22,420 bases of DNA, from NCBI GenBank assembly GCA_038230775.1, contig JBBRMQ010000044.1, positions 1-22,420 on the forward strand, given 5' to 3'. This DNA comes from JBBRMQ01 sp038230775 (GTDB lineage Bacteria > Acidobacteriota > Thermoanaerobaculia > Gp7-AA8). The notes under the pieces were generated by a model. The model searched no databases. It was not told the origin of the DNA and worked only from the letters and a program-made list of their open reading frames with translations. The translations under genes were made by a program, and so were the position numbers. Positions 14,470 through 22,286 of the stretch are shown here, in pieces; within the stretch, counting starts at the first letter, position 1, and each line of letters opens with the position of its first letter.

Positions 14470-15579
14470 TCATGGAGCTGCCTGACGGGGCTTGAAATCG
14501 AGAACCAGTCTCGCGATGTCTTCGGCCAGCTCGGAGCGGCCATCAAGATCTTCGAGATTTGTCAGAAACACGACGGCGAAGCGATGTTTCGGCATCATCG
14601 CGAGAAATCCGCTGGCGCCGACCGTCGATCCGCCATGAAAAGCCCATCGATCGTCATGCCACTCCTCGGTCTCTACTCCCCATCCGAGTCCGTATTCGAC
14701 GAGCTTCCCATCCGGGAGTTGCGTGGGCGTGACCATCCGCTGAAGGGTGTCGGGTCGCACGAGCTTTCCGGCCATCAGCGCTTCGGTGAATCTTGCGAGG
14801 TCGACGGCGGTCGTCAGATACGCACCACCTGCCAGGCGATTGCTCATGTCGGCCATCGGGGCGTTGGACAATTTTCCGCCAATGCGCCTGTACTTGGCGG
14901 CACGGTCGTGGATGATCGCGGCCGGATCGTCGTCGCGCGTCGCGGTCATTCCGGCCGGATCAAAAACATGCTTGCGCATCGCGCTGAGAAACGGAATGCC
15001 GGCTGCACCCTGAATCACACAGCCGAGGACGTTGAAGCCGTAGGTGCTGTATTGATGTCTGGTGCCCGGCTCGAACTGAAGCGGATGATTCTTGAACGGT
15101 TCCAACGCGGCGATCACGGATTCGTAGTGCGTGGTGCTGGATTGCTCGGCCTTATCGTTCGGCCCGCCGTAGTGCCGGATGCCGCTGGTATGCGTCAGAA
15201 GATTCCATGGCGTGATCCGCCATTGCTTCGCGGGAAAGGCCGGGCAGTAATCTCGAATGTCGGCGGCGAGATTCATTTTCCCTTCCTCTTCGAGCTTCAT
15301 CACCGCGGTCGCCGTGACCGTCTTCCCGATCGACGCCGCCTGAAACATCGTGGTCGCTTTCGCGGGAACCGAGTTCTGCACGTCCGCCAGCCCGTAGCCG
15401 TTCGACCACTTCAGCTCTCCATCAACAACGACGGCAACCGCGAGACCCGGCACCCCGTTCGCCGACATGAACGCCTTTACGAAGCGCTCGATCCCGTCGA
15501 TCTTGGTCTGCGGCAAGTCGGCGGCGGCAGCGGTGATGCTGCTGGTGAGGAGCAGAACGGAAATCAGGAGCGAGCGCAT
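14470..15579 (-). CDS. Serine beta-lactamase / DD-peptidase family hydrolase (class C-like, exported)
   Basis: 369 residues from an ATG at 15579 with a signal peptide (MRSLLISVLLLTSSITAAAA), so periplasmic. Active-site motifs are SIGK at 83-86 (nucleophile Ser83, Lys86), Tyr177 in QYSTYGFN (the YxN/YxT position), and HGGS at 315-318 in place of KTG. The HGG third motif is usual for the esterase/DD-peptidase-like members (EstB, Pab87 type). The protein is therefore more likely a peptidase or esterase than a true antibiotic-inactivating beta-lactamase. Alternative in-frame starts up to 18 codons upstream would put charged residues before the signal peptide and are less likely. Confidence 0.92.
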   Translation of the reverse strand: MRSLLISVLLLTSSITAAAADLPQTKIDGIERFVKAFMSANGVPGLAVAVVVDGELKWSNGYGLADVQNSVPAKATTMFQAASIGKTVTATAVMKLEEEGKMNLAADIRDYCPAFPAKQWRITPWNLLTHTSGIRHYGGPNDKAEQSSTTHYESVIAALEPFKNHPLQFEPGTRHQYSTYGFNVLGCVIQGAAGIPFLSAMRKHVFDPAGMTATRDDDPAAIIHDRAAKYRRIGGKLSNAPMADMSNRLAGGAYLTTAVDLARFTEALMAGKLVRPDTLQRMVTPTQLPDGKLVEYGLGWGVETEEWHDDRWAFHGGSTVGASGFLAMMPKHRFAVVFLTNLEDLDGRSELAEDIARLVLDFKPRQAAP

Positions 15580-15629
15580 GCGCGAATGGTACGGATCGCG
15601 TCTTGAACGCATGTGCCAAAGATAGAAAC

Positions 15630-16175
15630 TCACGCCACGGCGATCGCGGTCGCAGGCGGAACTGCAGCCCGCTTGCGAAGAATCCCGGCCGAGACGAGCG
15701 TCATGATCAATCCGACCGGGAACGGCTCGAGGAAAGTCATGGCGGCGTTCATGGCGGGGTTGTCGAGCATCGCCTTCATTTCTACCATCTTCTTTTGCGT
15801 CTCCGCGATCTCGGCGGCGCTCGCACCCTTTTCCTTCTTCTCAGCGATCGTCGACGCCGCGTACTTGTCCGCGAAGTCCGGCATGATCTTGAAGTAGATG
15901 ATTTCCCACGACACGACATAGAAGACGCACGAGATCAGCGTGATGAGGATTCCGACCTTGAACCCGCGGCCGAACGTGATGGAGCCGCCGCCAGCGTTGT
16001 CGCGGTACGAGCGGATTCCGAAAAAGACCAGCACGAAGGAAAGGACGATCGCGGTGTAGCCGATCACGTACCCGTTTTTGAGTGTGCCGTTGTGCATGAA
16101 GGGAAGGGTGAGGAACATCATCGCCGACGAAATTGCGCCCGAGATCAGTCCGAAGATCAATACGATTCGTTTCAT
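15630..16175 (-). CDS. DUF4199-like four-helix membrane protein
   Basis: 181 residues with four hydrophobic segments, about 4-24, 36-56, 72-92 and 145-166. A charged loop (residues 98-140, rich in Lys, Glu and Ala) separates the third and fourth. The sequence IRSYRDNAGGGSITFGRGFKVGILIT and the overall layout match DUF4199, a family of unknown function. The ATG at 16175 follows AGGAG at 8 nt spacing. The membrane-anchored LuxR-type gene lies 93 bp upstream on the same strand, a partnership I recall for this family, so the two may act together. Confidence 0.82.
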   Translation of the reverse strand: MKRIVLIFGLISGAISSAMMFLTLPFMHNGTLKNGYVIGYTAIVLSFVLVFFGIRSYRDNAGGGSITFGRGFKVGILITLISCVFYVVSWEIIYFKIMPDFADKYAASTIAEKKEKGASAAEIAETQKKMVEMKAMLDNPAMNAAMTFLEPFPVGLIMTLVSAGILRKRAAVPPATAIAVA

Positions 16176-16268
16176 GGTTCTTTCTCCTTTTCAGCGCCCA
16201 AGGTAGCGATCGACCGGCAGCGCTGTCGTCATCCGTTCGTATGATTTCGGGTCAACGAAAGGATGATC

Positions 16269-16715
16269 TCAGGGGATGAGACCGAGATCCTTCGCTTTTT
16301 GCACCGCGTTCACGCGACGGTTGACGCTCATCTTGTCAAAGAGGCGCGCTGAATGTGTCTTGACCGTGCTCTCGGCGACGAAGAGCTTCTCGCCGATCTC
16401 GCGACTGCTGAGACCCTGCGCGATCAGCCCGAGGATCTCGTGTTCGCGCTGGGTGATGCCGAGCTCCTTGAGCTTCTCGGCGTTCAGCACGAAGGGTCCG
16501 CCGGCGGGGACCAGCACTTCCTTCACGATCACGACCTCTCTCGATCGCGTCCATTTCAATCCGAAGTAGATCCCGATCGCGGTGAAGAGGATTGCGACAA
16601 GGCCCCCGTACAGTTCGGTTGGATACTCGTGAACGAAGTGCTTGTACTCGATGAACTTCAGGAAGGCGATGAGCACACCGCCGACCAGTCCATACAGAAT
16701 TGCGCGTCTGGCCAC
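16269..16715 (-). CDS. Membrane-anchored LuxR-type HTH regulator
   Basis: 148 residues from a GTG at 16715. Two hydrophobic helices (about 5-21 and 36-53) precede a GerE/LuxR-type four-helix DNA-binding domain at 84-145. Its hallmarks are TQREHEILGLIAQGLSSREI, AESTVKTHSARLFDKM and the final VQKAKDLGLI. There is no receiver or sensory domain, so DNA binding would occur at the membrane or follow release. The first hydrophobic helix could serve as sensor. The next gene downstream is the DUF4199-like membrane protein gene, a likely partner or target. Confidence 0.9.
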   Translation of the reverse strand: MARRAILYGLVGGVLIAFLKFIEYKHFVHEYPTELYGGLVAILFTAIGIYFGLKWTRSREVVIVKEVLVPAGGPFVLNAEKLKELGITQREHEILGLIAQGLSSREIGEKLFVAESTVKTHSARLFDKMSVNRRVNAVQKAKDLGLIP

Positions 16716-16725
16716 GACGCGATTA

Positions 16726-16760
16726 TCGAGGACGGCCGGCTGTGCGCCAACCGTCCTCGA
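16726..16760 (-). terminator. Hairpin downstream of the secreted barrel-like protein gene
   Basis: tcgaggacgg at 16726-16735 pairs perfectly with ccgtcctcga at 16751-16760 around a 15-nt loop. It lies 7 bp after the stop of the 147-residue protein gene and just before the GTG of the LuxR-type gene. The lack of a U-run makes a weak terminator or attenuator more likely than a strong one. Confidence 0.4.
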
Positions 16761-16767
16761 GGGATAA

Positions 16768-17211
16768 CTAGTCCGCGCCGTGCGGCAACTTCACTCGACC
16801 TTGATACGCGCCGGAGAATGTGATCACGGACCGGAGGTCACCGAAGATCACGGCGTCGCCGCCGCCGCTGATCCCGTCATAGATTCCGGTGCCGCCGGTG
16901 AGCGTCCACTGCCCGTTCACGGTGACGTACGGAGGGTTCACATTGAACGGGCCCGTGACCGTCATGTAGATGTTGCCCCCACGCATGCGGATGATCTTGT
17001 CAGCCTTCGCGATGCCGTTGACGACCATCAGCCCCGACTCTGCCTCCCCGCTCTCGCTCAGAATGCCGTTGACGTTGAAGTTGCCGACATACTTGCCAAC
17101 CACCTGATGGAAGGTGAAGACGAAGAGGACGTTCTTGTCTTCGGCTCGGGCGGGAAGTGCGGCGAGAACGCTGGCGATAAAAAACAGTGGAAGAATGATG
17201 ATCTTTCTCAT
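16768..17211 (-). CDS. Small secreted beta-barrel-like protein (unknown function)
   Basis: 147 residues from an ATG at 17211, preceded by AAGGAG at 6 nt. A signal peptide (MRKIIILPLFFIASVLAALPARA) with an Ala-Arg-Ala cut site predicts export. The mature part is all-beta in character, with repeated short strands and Gly/Asn turns. It ends with TGGTGIYDGISGGGDAVI at 105-122, the G-G-T-G-x-Y-x-G pattern typical of dirigent/allene-oxide-cyclase-like small barrels. This fold similarity is a suggestion only. It is transcribed divergently from the winged-helix/FHA gene with 68 bp between the starts, so shared control is likely. Confidence 0.8.
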   Translation of the reverse strand: MRKIIILPLFFIASVLAALPARAEDKNVLFVFTFHQVVGKYVGNFNVNGILSESGEAESGLMVVNGIAKADKIIRMRGGNIYMTVTGPFNVNPPYVTVNGQWTLTGGTGIYDGISGGGDAVIFGDLRSVITFSGAYQGRVKLPHGAD

Positions 17212-17245
17212 GAAAGTCTCCTTGACTGGCAAGGTAGGGCGGCAC

Positions 17246-17260
17246 CATGAGCGAGTCATG
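17246..17260. promoter_or_regulatory. Dyad in the divergent intergenic region (candidate operator)
   Basis: catga-gcgag-tcatg is a perfect 5+5 dyad in the 68-bp gap between the barrel-like protein gene (minus) and the winged-helix/FHA gene (plus). It is a plausible binding site for the adjacent regulator, but short enough to arise by chance. Confidence 0.3.
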
Positions 17261-17279
17261 ACGAAGGTCGGACAAAACC

Positions 17280-17963
17280 GTGATCGCTGACACCACGTAC
17301 ACGTTCGGACCCTTTGCAGTGAGCGCGGCGGGCGGCGAGCTGCGGCGAGACGACGTCCGGATCAAGCTGGCGCCGAAGGTGTTCGACCTTCTGCTCTTCT
17401 TCGTCGAGAACGATGGCCGGCTATTGTCCAAGCAGGAACTGATGGACGCGGTCTGGCCGGACGTTCACGTAGAGCAGGGCAGCCTCAATCGAGCGGTAGC
17501 GCGATTGCGGATCGCCCTCGCGGACAGCGCATCGTCGCCGCGTTACATCGAGACGGTGCCGCGCCGCGGTTTCCGGTTCATCGCTGCCGTGCGGGAGACC
17601 GTTGCGCAAAACGTGACGACCTCGGTCTTTCAGCTGCAGATCGACGAACAGCGTCACGCGCTCGAAGAGGGCGACAACATCCTCGGCCGCGCGGACGACT
17701 GTCAGGTGACATTGAAATCGGGGTCGATCTCGCGCCACCACACTGCGATCACGATCAGCGGAGATCACGCGACGGTCCGCGACCTGGAAAGCAAGAATGG
17801 GACGTTCGTTCAGGGCCGCCGCGTCCGGGATGCGGTCGAGATCCGCGACGGGAACAGCCTCAGAGCCGGATCCATCAACATGCGCTTCATCCGGGTGGCC
17901 GCAGATCAATCGACGGTGACCGATTTTCGCGCCACCGACTCGAGCGGATCCCGATCCGGATAA
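17280..17963 (+). CDS. Winged-helix (OmpR/CadC-type) DNA-binding protein fused to an FHA domain
   Basis: 227 residues from a GTG at 17280. Residues 6-103 are an OmpR/PhoB-type winged helix (LAPKVFDLLLFFVENDGRLLS; LMDAVWPDVHVEQGSLNRAVARLR; YIETVPRRGFRF). Residues 115-205 are a forkhead-associated domain with Gly136-Arg137, the SRHH core at 151-154 and NGT at 173-175, all key phosphothreonine-contact positions. FHA domains bind phosphothreonine peptides, so DNA binding may be controlled by the kinase encoded next, 41 bp downstream on the same strand. The C-terminal 20 residues are Ser/Thr-rich (DFRATDSSGSRSG), a possible phosphorylation site. There is no membrane helix, so it is cytosolic. Confidence 0.94.
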   Translation: MIADTTYTFGPFAVSAAGGELRRDDVRIKLAPKVFDLLLFFVENDGRLLSKQELMDAVWPDVHVEQGSLNRAVARLRIALADSASSPRYIETVPRRGFRFIAAVRETVAQNVTTSVFQLQIDEQRHALEEGDNILGRADDCQVTLKSGSISRHHTAITISGDHATVRDLESKNGTFVQGRRVRDAVEIRDGNSLRAGSINMRFIRVAADQSTVTDFRATDSSGSRSG

Positions 17964-18004
17964 GTAGAACAAATTGAAGTACGATCCCCGCAAAGGCGAA
18001 CAAC

Positions 18005-20260
18005 ATGTCCTCTCTTATCGGTGAGACCGTTTCGCGGTATCACGTTCTCGAACAACTCGGCGCCGGCGGAATGGGTGTCGTCTACCTGGCACGCGACGAA
18101 CGGCTGAACCGAGAGGTCGCGCTGAAGATGTTGCCGGCCGACACACTCGGCGACGAAGGCGCGCGGCGCCGCTTCCAGCGCGAGGCGCTTTCTCTCGCGC
18201 AGCTGTCGCACCCGAACATCGCCGCGATCTACGACTTCGACACCGAAGACGGCCGCGATTTTCTGGTGATGGAGTACGTCCGTGGCGTCGCGCTCAACGC
18301 ATCGTCCCGCGCCCGGCGCGGCGATCACGAAGTCTCCGAGCTCGGAGCGCAGCTTGCGGACGGCCTCGTCGCCGCGCACAACCGCGGCGTCATCCATCGA
18401 GACATCAAGCCTGCCAACCTGATTCTCACGCCCGACGGTCAATTGAAGATTCTCGATTTCGGCGTCGCCAAGCTGATGCCGGCATCGAACCAGGCGCCGG
18501 CCGACGCCACCACCGAGACGAACGCCGTTTCCGGAACGCCGCCGTACATGGCACTCGAGCAACTGCGCGGGGAAGAGCTCGACTCGCGCACCGATCTATG
18601 GGCGGCGGGCGCGGTGTTGTACGAGCTTGCAACCGGCGAGCGTCCGTTTCAGGGATCGGGGGCCAGCCTCTCGGATGCGATTCTGCATCAGACGCCCGAA
18701 TCACCCCGCGCACGCAATCGGACAGTCTCGGTCACGCTCGACGCCATCATCGTGAAGTGTCTGCAGAAAGAACCTGATGCGCGCTACCAGACGGCGCAGG
18801 AGCTGCGCGCCGACTTGCGTCACATCCTGGCCGGTACGGCGATCGCTCCATCGACGCGGCCGTCTTGCACCTCGATCGCTGTCCTTCCGCTGGCGAACCA
18901 TTCATCACCCGACAACGAATACTTCGCCGACGGGATGTCGGAAGCGCTCATCGCGGAATTGATGCAGATTCGCTCGCTGCACGTCGTGTCGCGCACTTCA
19001 TCGATGCGATACAAGGGCAGCGAGAAGACCCTGCCGGAGATCGCCCGCGAGTTAGGCGTGGACACCGTGCTCGAAGGATCCGTGCAGCGATCGACCGATC
19101 GAGTGCGCATTACCGCACAACTCATCCACGCCGCCACCGATCAGCATCTGTGGGCCAAGACTTACGATCGCGAGATTCGCGAAGTCCTGCTGCTGCAGTC
19201 GGAAGTGGCTGCCGACATCGCGCGCGAGATCGGCGGCCAGGTTGCCTCGAAACGCGCGGATCGCTCGAGCGTCAATCCGGAAGCTTACGATGCCTATCTG
19301 CGCGGCAACTTCCACTCCAGCATGTGGCAGCTGGACAAGGCGCAAGAGGCTTACGAGAAAGCGATTGCCGCCGATCCCGATTTTCCGGACAGCTACGCGC
19401 GCCTCTCCGCCTGCTTCTACTTCCTTGCCTTTCTTGGCGTCATGTCGCCGCAAGCCGCGTTCGCCAAGGTGCGCTCGTTGTCCGCGACGTCGCTGGAACT
19501 AAAGCCGGAGCTCGTGGAGGGCCTGGGGCAGCGCGGTCTTCTGAGTCTGCACTACGACTGGGACTGGTTCGCGTGTGAGCGGGATTTCAGACGCGCTCTC
19601 GAGATCGACCCCTCATTCGCGGACAACCATCACTACTACGCGCATTTTCTTCTGGCGATGAATCGTCCGCTCGACAACCTGGAGGAAATGCGAAAGGCCG
19701 TCGCGTCCGATCCTCAGAATCCTGTCTTGCGCGTATGCAACGGCTGGCATCGCCTGTTTTCCGGCGAATACAACAGCGCTGTCGAGGATGCGGACCGCGG
19801 GGTGGAAATGGCGGGCAACCTCTTCTGGGGTCCCATCGTCCGCGGTCTGGCATTCGAGCAGTTGGGAAAACTGGCCGAGGCTGTCGCAGAGTTCGACGAG
19901 GCCGTGAGCCAGTCGGGTGGCCTCAGCATCGCGGTGTCCGCGCGCGCGCACGCGCTGGCGCTGCTCGGAGAGAAGGCGCAGGCCGAGGCTGGCGCGCGGG
20001 AGCTGATCGAGAAATCACAAACGGCATACGTTTCCGCGTTCGAGATCGCGGTCGTCTTCGCCGGCCTCGGTGACCTCGATCGGACGTTCGAGTGGCTGCA
20101 GAACGCGGTTCGCGAACGCTCCACCTGGCTCGTGCACCTCGGCTGGGATCCGCGCTTCCGGCCGATCCGAAGCGACCCGCGTTTCGCACAGATCATCCGC
20201 GCGATCGGTTTGCCGATGCACAGCGGCCGCGCCTCGAGCGGATCACAGTCGAAAGGTTGA
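18005..20260 (+). CDS. Ser/Thr protein kinase with TolB-like domain and TPR repeats (2)
   Basis: 751 residues from an ATG at 18005. The kinase domain holds the glycine loop LGAGGMGVVY (19-28), Lys41, HRDIKPAN with Asp133, and DFG at 151-153. The activation segment ends GTPPYMALEQ, with ALE where most have APE or SPE. The TolB-like domain runs about 290-405 (IAVLPLANHS; YFADGMSEALIAELMQI), then TPR-like repeats to the end (AYEKAIAADPDFPDSYARLS; FRRALEIDPSFADNHHYYAHFL). No membrane helix is seen. It follows the winged-helix/FHA gene by 41 bp, so kinase and phosphothreonine-binding regulator are probably one signalling unit. The 3' end is duplicated at 21983-22279. No strong ribosome site is visible. 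Confidence 0.95.
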   Translation: MSSLIGETVSRYHVLEQLGAGGMGVVYLARDERLNREVALKMLPADTLGDEGARRRFQREALSLAQLSHPNIAAIYDFDTEDGRDFLVMEYVRGVALNASSRARRGDHEVSELGAQLADGLVAAHNRGVIHRDIKPANLILTPDGQLKILDFGVAKLMPASNQAPADATTETNAVSGTPPYMALEQLRGEELDSRTDLWAAGAVLYELATGERPFQGSGASLSDAILHQTPESPRARNRTVSVTLDAIIVKCLQKEPDARYQTAQELRADLRHILAGTAIAPSTRPSCTSIAVLPLANHSSPDNEYFADGMSEALIAELMQIRSLHVVSRTSSMRYKGSEKTLPEIARELGVDTVLEGSVQRSTDRVRITAQLIHAATDQHLWAKTYDREIREVLLLQSEVAADIAREIGGQVASKRADRSSVNPEAYDAYLRGNFHSSMWQLDKAQEAYEKAIAADPDFPDSYARLSACFYFLAFLGVMSPQAAFAKVRSLSATSLELKPELVEGLGQRGLLSLHYDWDWFACERDFRRALEIDPSFADNHHYYAHFLLAMNRPLDNLEEMRKAVASDPQNPVLRVCNGWHRLFSGEYNSAVEDADRGVEMAGNLFWGPIVRGLAFEQLGKLAEAVAEFDEAVSQSGGLSIAVSARAHALALLGEKAQAEAGARELIEKSQTAYVSAFEIAVVFAGLGDLDRTFEWLQNAVRERSTWLVHLGWDPRFRPIRSDPRFAQIIRAIGLPMHSGRASSGSQSKG

Positions 20261-20411
20261 ACCTGCTCCGCGTGATGCGCAAGGCCGACGCGGCGCGTCT
20301 GCAGAAGGAGCGGCAGCCCTCGGACCATCCCTCAGCGAGACTCGGTCTGGGATCAAGAAACCGCCGATGCCGATGAGTACGCGAGGCAGGGAGCGCAGGA
20401 AGAGGCCGCGA

Positions 20412-20855
20412 TTACCGGGCGCCCGCGATCTGAGCGCCTGCCTGCGCCTCGAGAACGGACCGGACGCGTGCGTTATCCCCGAGGTAGATCAGGATCAGCT
20501 GGTCCTTTCGATAGATATGAGGCGGACGCATCCAGTTCGGCATGAACGTGCCGATCGGCGAGCCGGATGGGCTGATGTTTGCCGCGTCGGCGGAAGCGGC
20601 AGCGACGGAGGGATACTCGTAGACCTGCAGATCCAAGTCGTCGACCACGAGCACGCGTGCCGCGACGGAGAAGAACGGCTGTGCGATCGTATCGGCCACC
20701 CTGACAGCAAATCCCGCCGCACGCAGCGATGTGGCAATCGATTCGGCATTGTGAGTGGCTGCCGCTGCAGCGGGAAGAGCCTGTCCGGCGGGTGGCGTCG
20801 AACACCCTCCTGCGGCAAGGATCGAAAGCGGGAGTGCCACCGCCATGATGCGCAT
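20412..20855 (-). CDS. Putative lipoprotein of unknown function
   Basis: 147 residues taken from the ATG at 20855, because GGGAGG lies about 11 nt before it; a GTG three codons upstream is too close to that site. The lipobox LAAGGC ends at Cys18, predicting signal peptidase II processing and lipid anchoring. An Ala-rich linker leads to a compact domain (SIATSLRAAGFAVRVADTI; VLVVDDLDLQVYEYPS; IYRKDQLILIYLGDN). It looks like a small alpha/beta domain, and the last part may be a ligand-binding strand pair. I do not recognise a family. The gene follows the metzincin-like gene on the same strand but is separated from it by a strong hairpin, so it is probably transcribed separately. Confidence 0.75.
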   Translation of the reverse strand: MRIMAVALPLSILAAGGCSTPPAGQALPAAAAATHNAESIATSLRAAGFAVRVADTIAQPFFSVAARVLVVDDLDLQVYEYPSVAAASADAANISPSGSPIGTFMPNWMRPPHIYRKDQLILIYLGDNARVRSVLEAQAGAQIAGAR

Positions 20856-20900
20856 GATTTTCACGGCCTCCCGCCTCGGTGGCTACGACAACGCGAAACA

Positions 20901-20937
20901 GATGAGGGGGCGGGGCTGTACGCCCCGCCCCCTCATC
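20901..20937 (-). terminator. Strong hairpin after the metzincin-like gene
   Basis: A 16-bp perfect stem (gatgagggggcggggc at 20901-20916 with its complement at 20922-20937) encloses a 5-nt loop. It lies 12 bp past the stop of the minus-strand gene and is followed on that strand by TGTTT. It is very GC-rich and is the best terminator candidate in the window. Confidence 0.8.
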
Positions 20938-20949
20938 CTTGCGACGTGA

Positions 20950-21747
20950 CTAGTTGCCGCTGTTGCCACGGCCGTGAGTGTCATCGGCCCAGGTAACGAA
21001 GGTCAGCGTCTTGTTGCCGCCGCCGAAGTCGAGCTCGTAGACCTCGCTGCGACCTTCGGACGAGATCAGGCGGCCCCATGAGCTCGGGTCTTCGCCGGCA
21101 GCATCCATCCCGTTCGGGAAAATGGCCGAAGCGGCCAGAGTCGTTGAGCTGTCGAGGTGAGTGTAGATGGTCACCAGCTCGTCATAGTCGTGCTGGTTCG
21201 GGTGCGTGCTGAGGGTGCTGGTGGCGTTCGACCCGGTGTTGGAAAAGTAATCCATGCACGTGTTCTGCGAGCTGCCATCCGTGCTCTGGTGGTCGAGCCC
21301 GAAGGTGTGGCCGATCTCCTGACAGATGACATGGAGCTTCTCGTTCGGATTGTTGTAGGTCGAGGTGTTGAAATAGGTGTCGTTCATCTTCGCAGTTCCC
21401 TGCGTGATGTGGGTGCCACCGGTGACCGAGATGGAGGCCAGCCCCAGCCAGCCGTTGTTTCCGTACGTGTTATTGCAGACCTGAACCTTCCCTGAGACCG
21501 CCCCGCAGTGCTTGTTCGCCGTTCCGAGGCTGCTAGACAGATTCATGACGGTCGAGCTGTTCCAGTCGGAAACGGCAGTGTTGTAATACGTGGGCCATCC
21601 GTTGGTGGTGGCGTTGATGATCTTGAGCGTGAACGGATTGGCCGTTCGAGCCCAGTGGTACCCGCCCCACGAATGGGTGGCGAAGGCGGGAACGGCTGCG
21701 ACCATCAGAATCAAAACTGCGAGAGAAAACCTGCGGGCTGGCGTCAT
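20950..21747 (-). CDS. Secreted metzincin-like metalloprotease family protein with QEIGH motif
   Basis: 265 residues from an ATG at 21747 with AAGGAG at 8 nt. A signal peptide (MTPARRFSLAVLILMVAAVPAFA) predicts secretion. The mature protein is Asn/Thr/Ser-rich, as in many extracellular proteins. The metzincin zinc site appears at 143-153 as QEIGHTFGLDH: Glu144, His147 and His153 are kept, but the first zinc His is Gln143. The Met-turn is CMDY with Met165. Cys142 and Cys164 might form a disulfide across the site. Family-wide metzincins need three His ligands, so activity is uncertain; His139 could substitute. I recall similar CQEIGH forms in other bacterial secreted proteins but cannot confirm. 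After about residue 200 a small beta-domain follows. Confidence 0.85.
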   Translation of the reverse strand: MTPARRFSLAVLILMVAAVPAFATHSWGGYHWARTANPFTLKIINATTNGWPTYYNTAVSDWNSSTVMNLSSSLGTANKHCGAVSGKVQVCNNTYGNNGWLGLASISVTGGTHITQGTAKMNDTYFNTSTYNNPNEKLHVICQEIGHTFGLDHQSTDGSSQNTCMDYFSNTGSNATSTLSTHPNQHDYDELVTIYTHLDSSTTLAASAIFPNGMDAAGEDPSSWGRLISSEGRSEVYELDFGGGNKTLTFVTWADDTHGRGNSGN

Positions 21748-21982
21748 CTATGACACTCCTTCTCTAGGTTGAGGATGATGAAGGATCCCGGCCCGCACCA
21801 TGCGGACGGGAATCAGAAATTTTCGGATGACGTGGTCATCGCAATCCTAGTGCCGGTCCCAGGCGGGAGACCCCATTCAGTAGAATCAATCACTTAGCCT
21901 ACGAGTTACCGTTTCAGTGTGGTCAAATATGAACCCTTAATAAATTCGTTGACCCACATGCGCGAACATTTCTGACCCTTGG

Positions 21983-22279
21983 GCGCTTGCGCTGCTCGGA
22001 GAGAAGGCGCTGGCCGAGGCTGGAGCACGGGAGCTGATCGAGAAGTCAAAGACGTCGTACGTCTCGGCATTCGAGATCGCGGTGATCTTCGCCGGGCTTG
22101 GAGATCTCGATCGAACGTTCGAGTGGCTGCAGAACGCGGTTCGCGAACGCTCCACATGGCTCGTGCACCTCGGATGGGATCCGCGTTTCCGGCCGATCCG
22201 AAGCGACCCGCGTTTCGCACAGATCATCCGCGCGATCGGTTTGCCGATGCACAGCGGCCGCCCTTCGAGCGGATCATAG
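21983..22279 (+). pseudogene. Duplicated 3' fragment of a kinase-TPR gene
   Basis: This stretch encodes 98 codons that align without gaps to the C-terminus of the kinase-TPR protein at 18005 (from its residue 650, ALALLGEKA, to SGS). It differs by only a few amino acids (Gln/Leu, Gln/Lys, Ala/Ser, Val/Ile, Ala/Pro) and by many third-position changes. A 75-bp run (22187-22261) is identical to 20156-20230. It starts abruptly at 21983 with no start codon or kinase domain and stops at TAG 22277-22279, three codons and one substitution before the intact gene's end. It is a remnant of a paralogue, with the dispersed repeat beginning 8 bp after its stop. Confidence 0.88.
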
Positions 22280-22286
22280 TCGAAAG

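Noticed and set aside
14470..15579. Calling the serine hydrolase an antibiotic-resistance beta-lactamase (ampC)
   Set aside because: The third motif is HGG instead of KTG and the gene has no regulatory partner, so a peptidase or esterase role is more likely.
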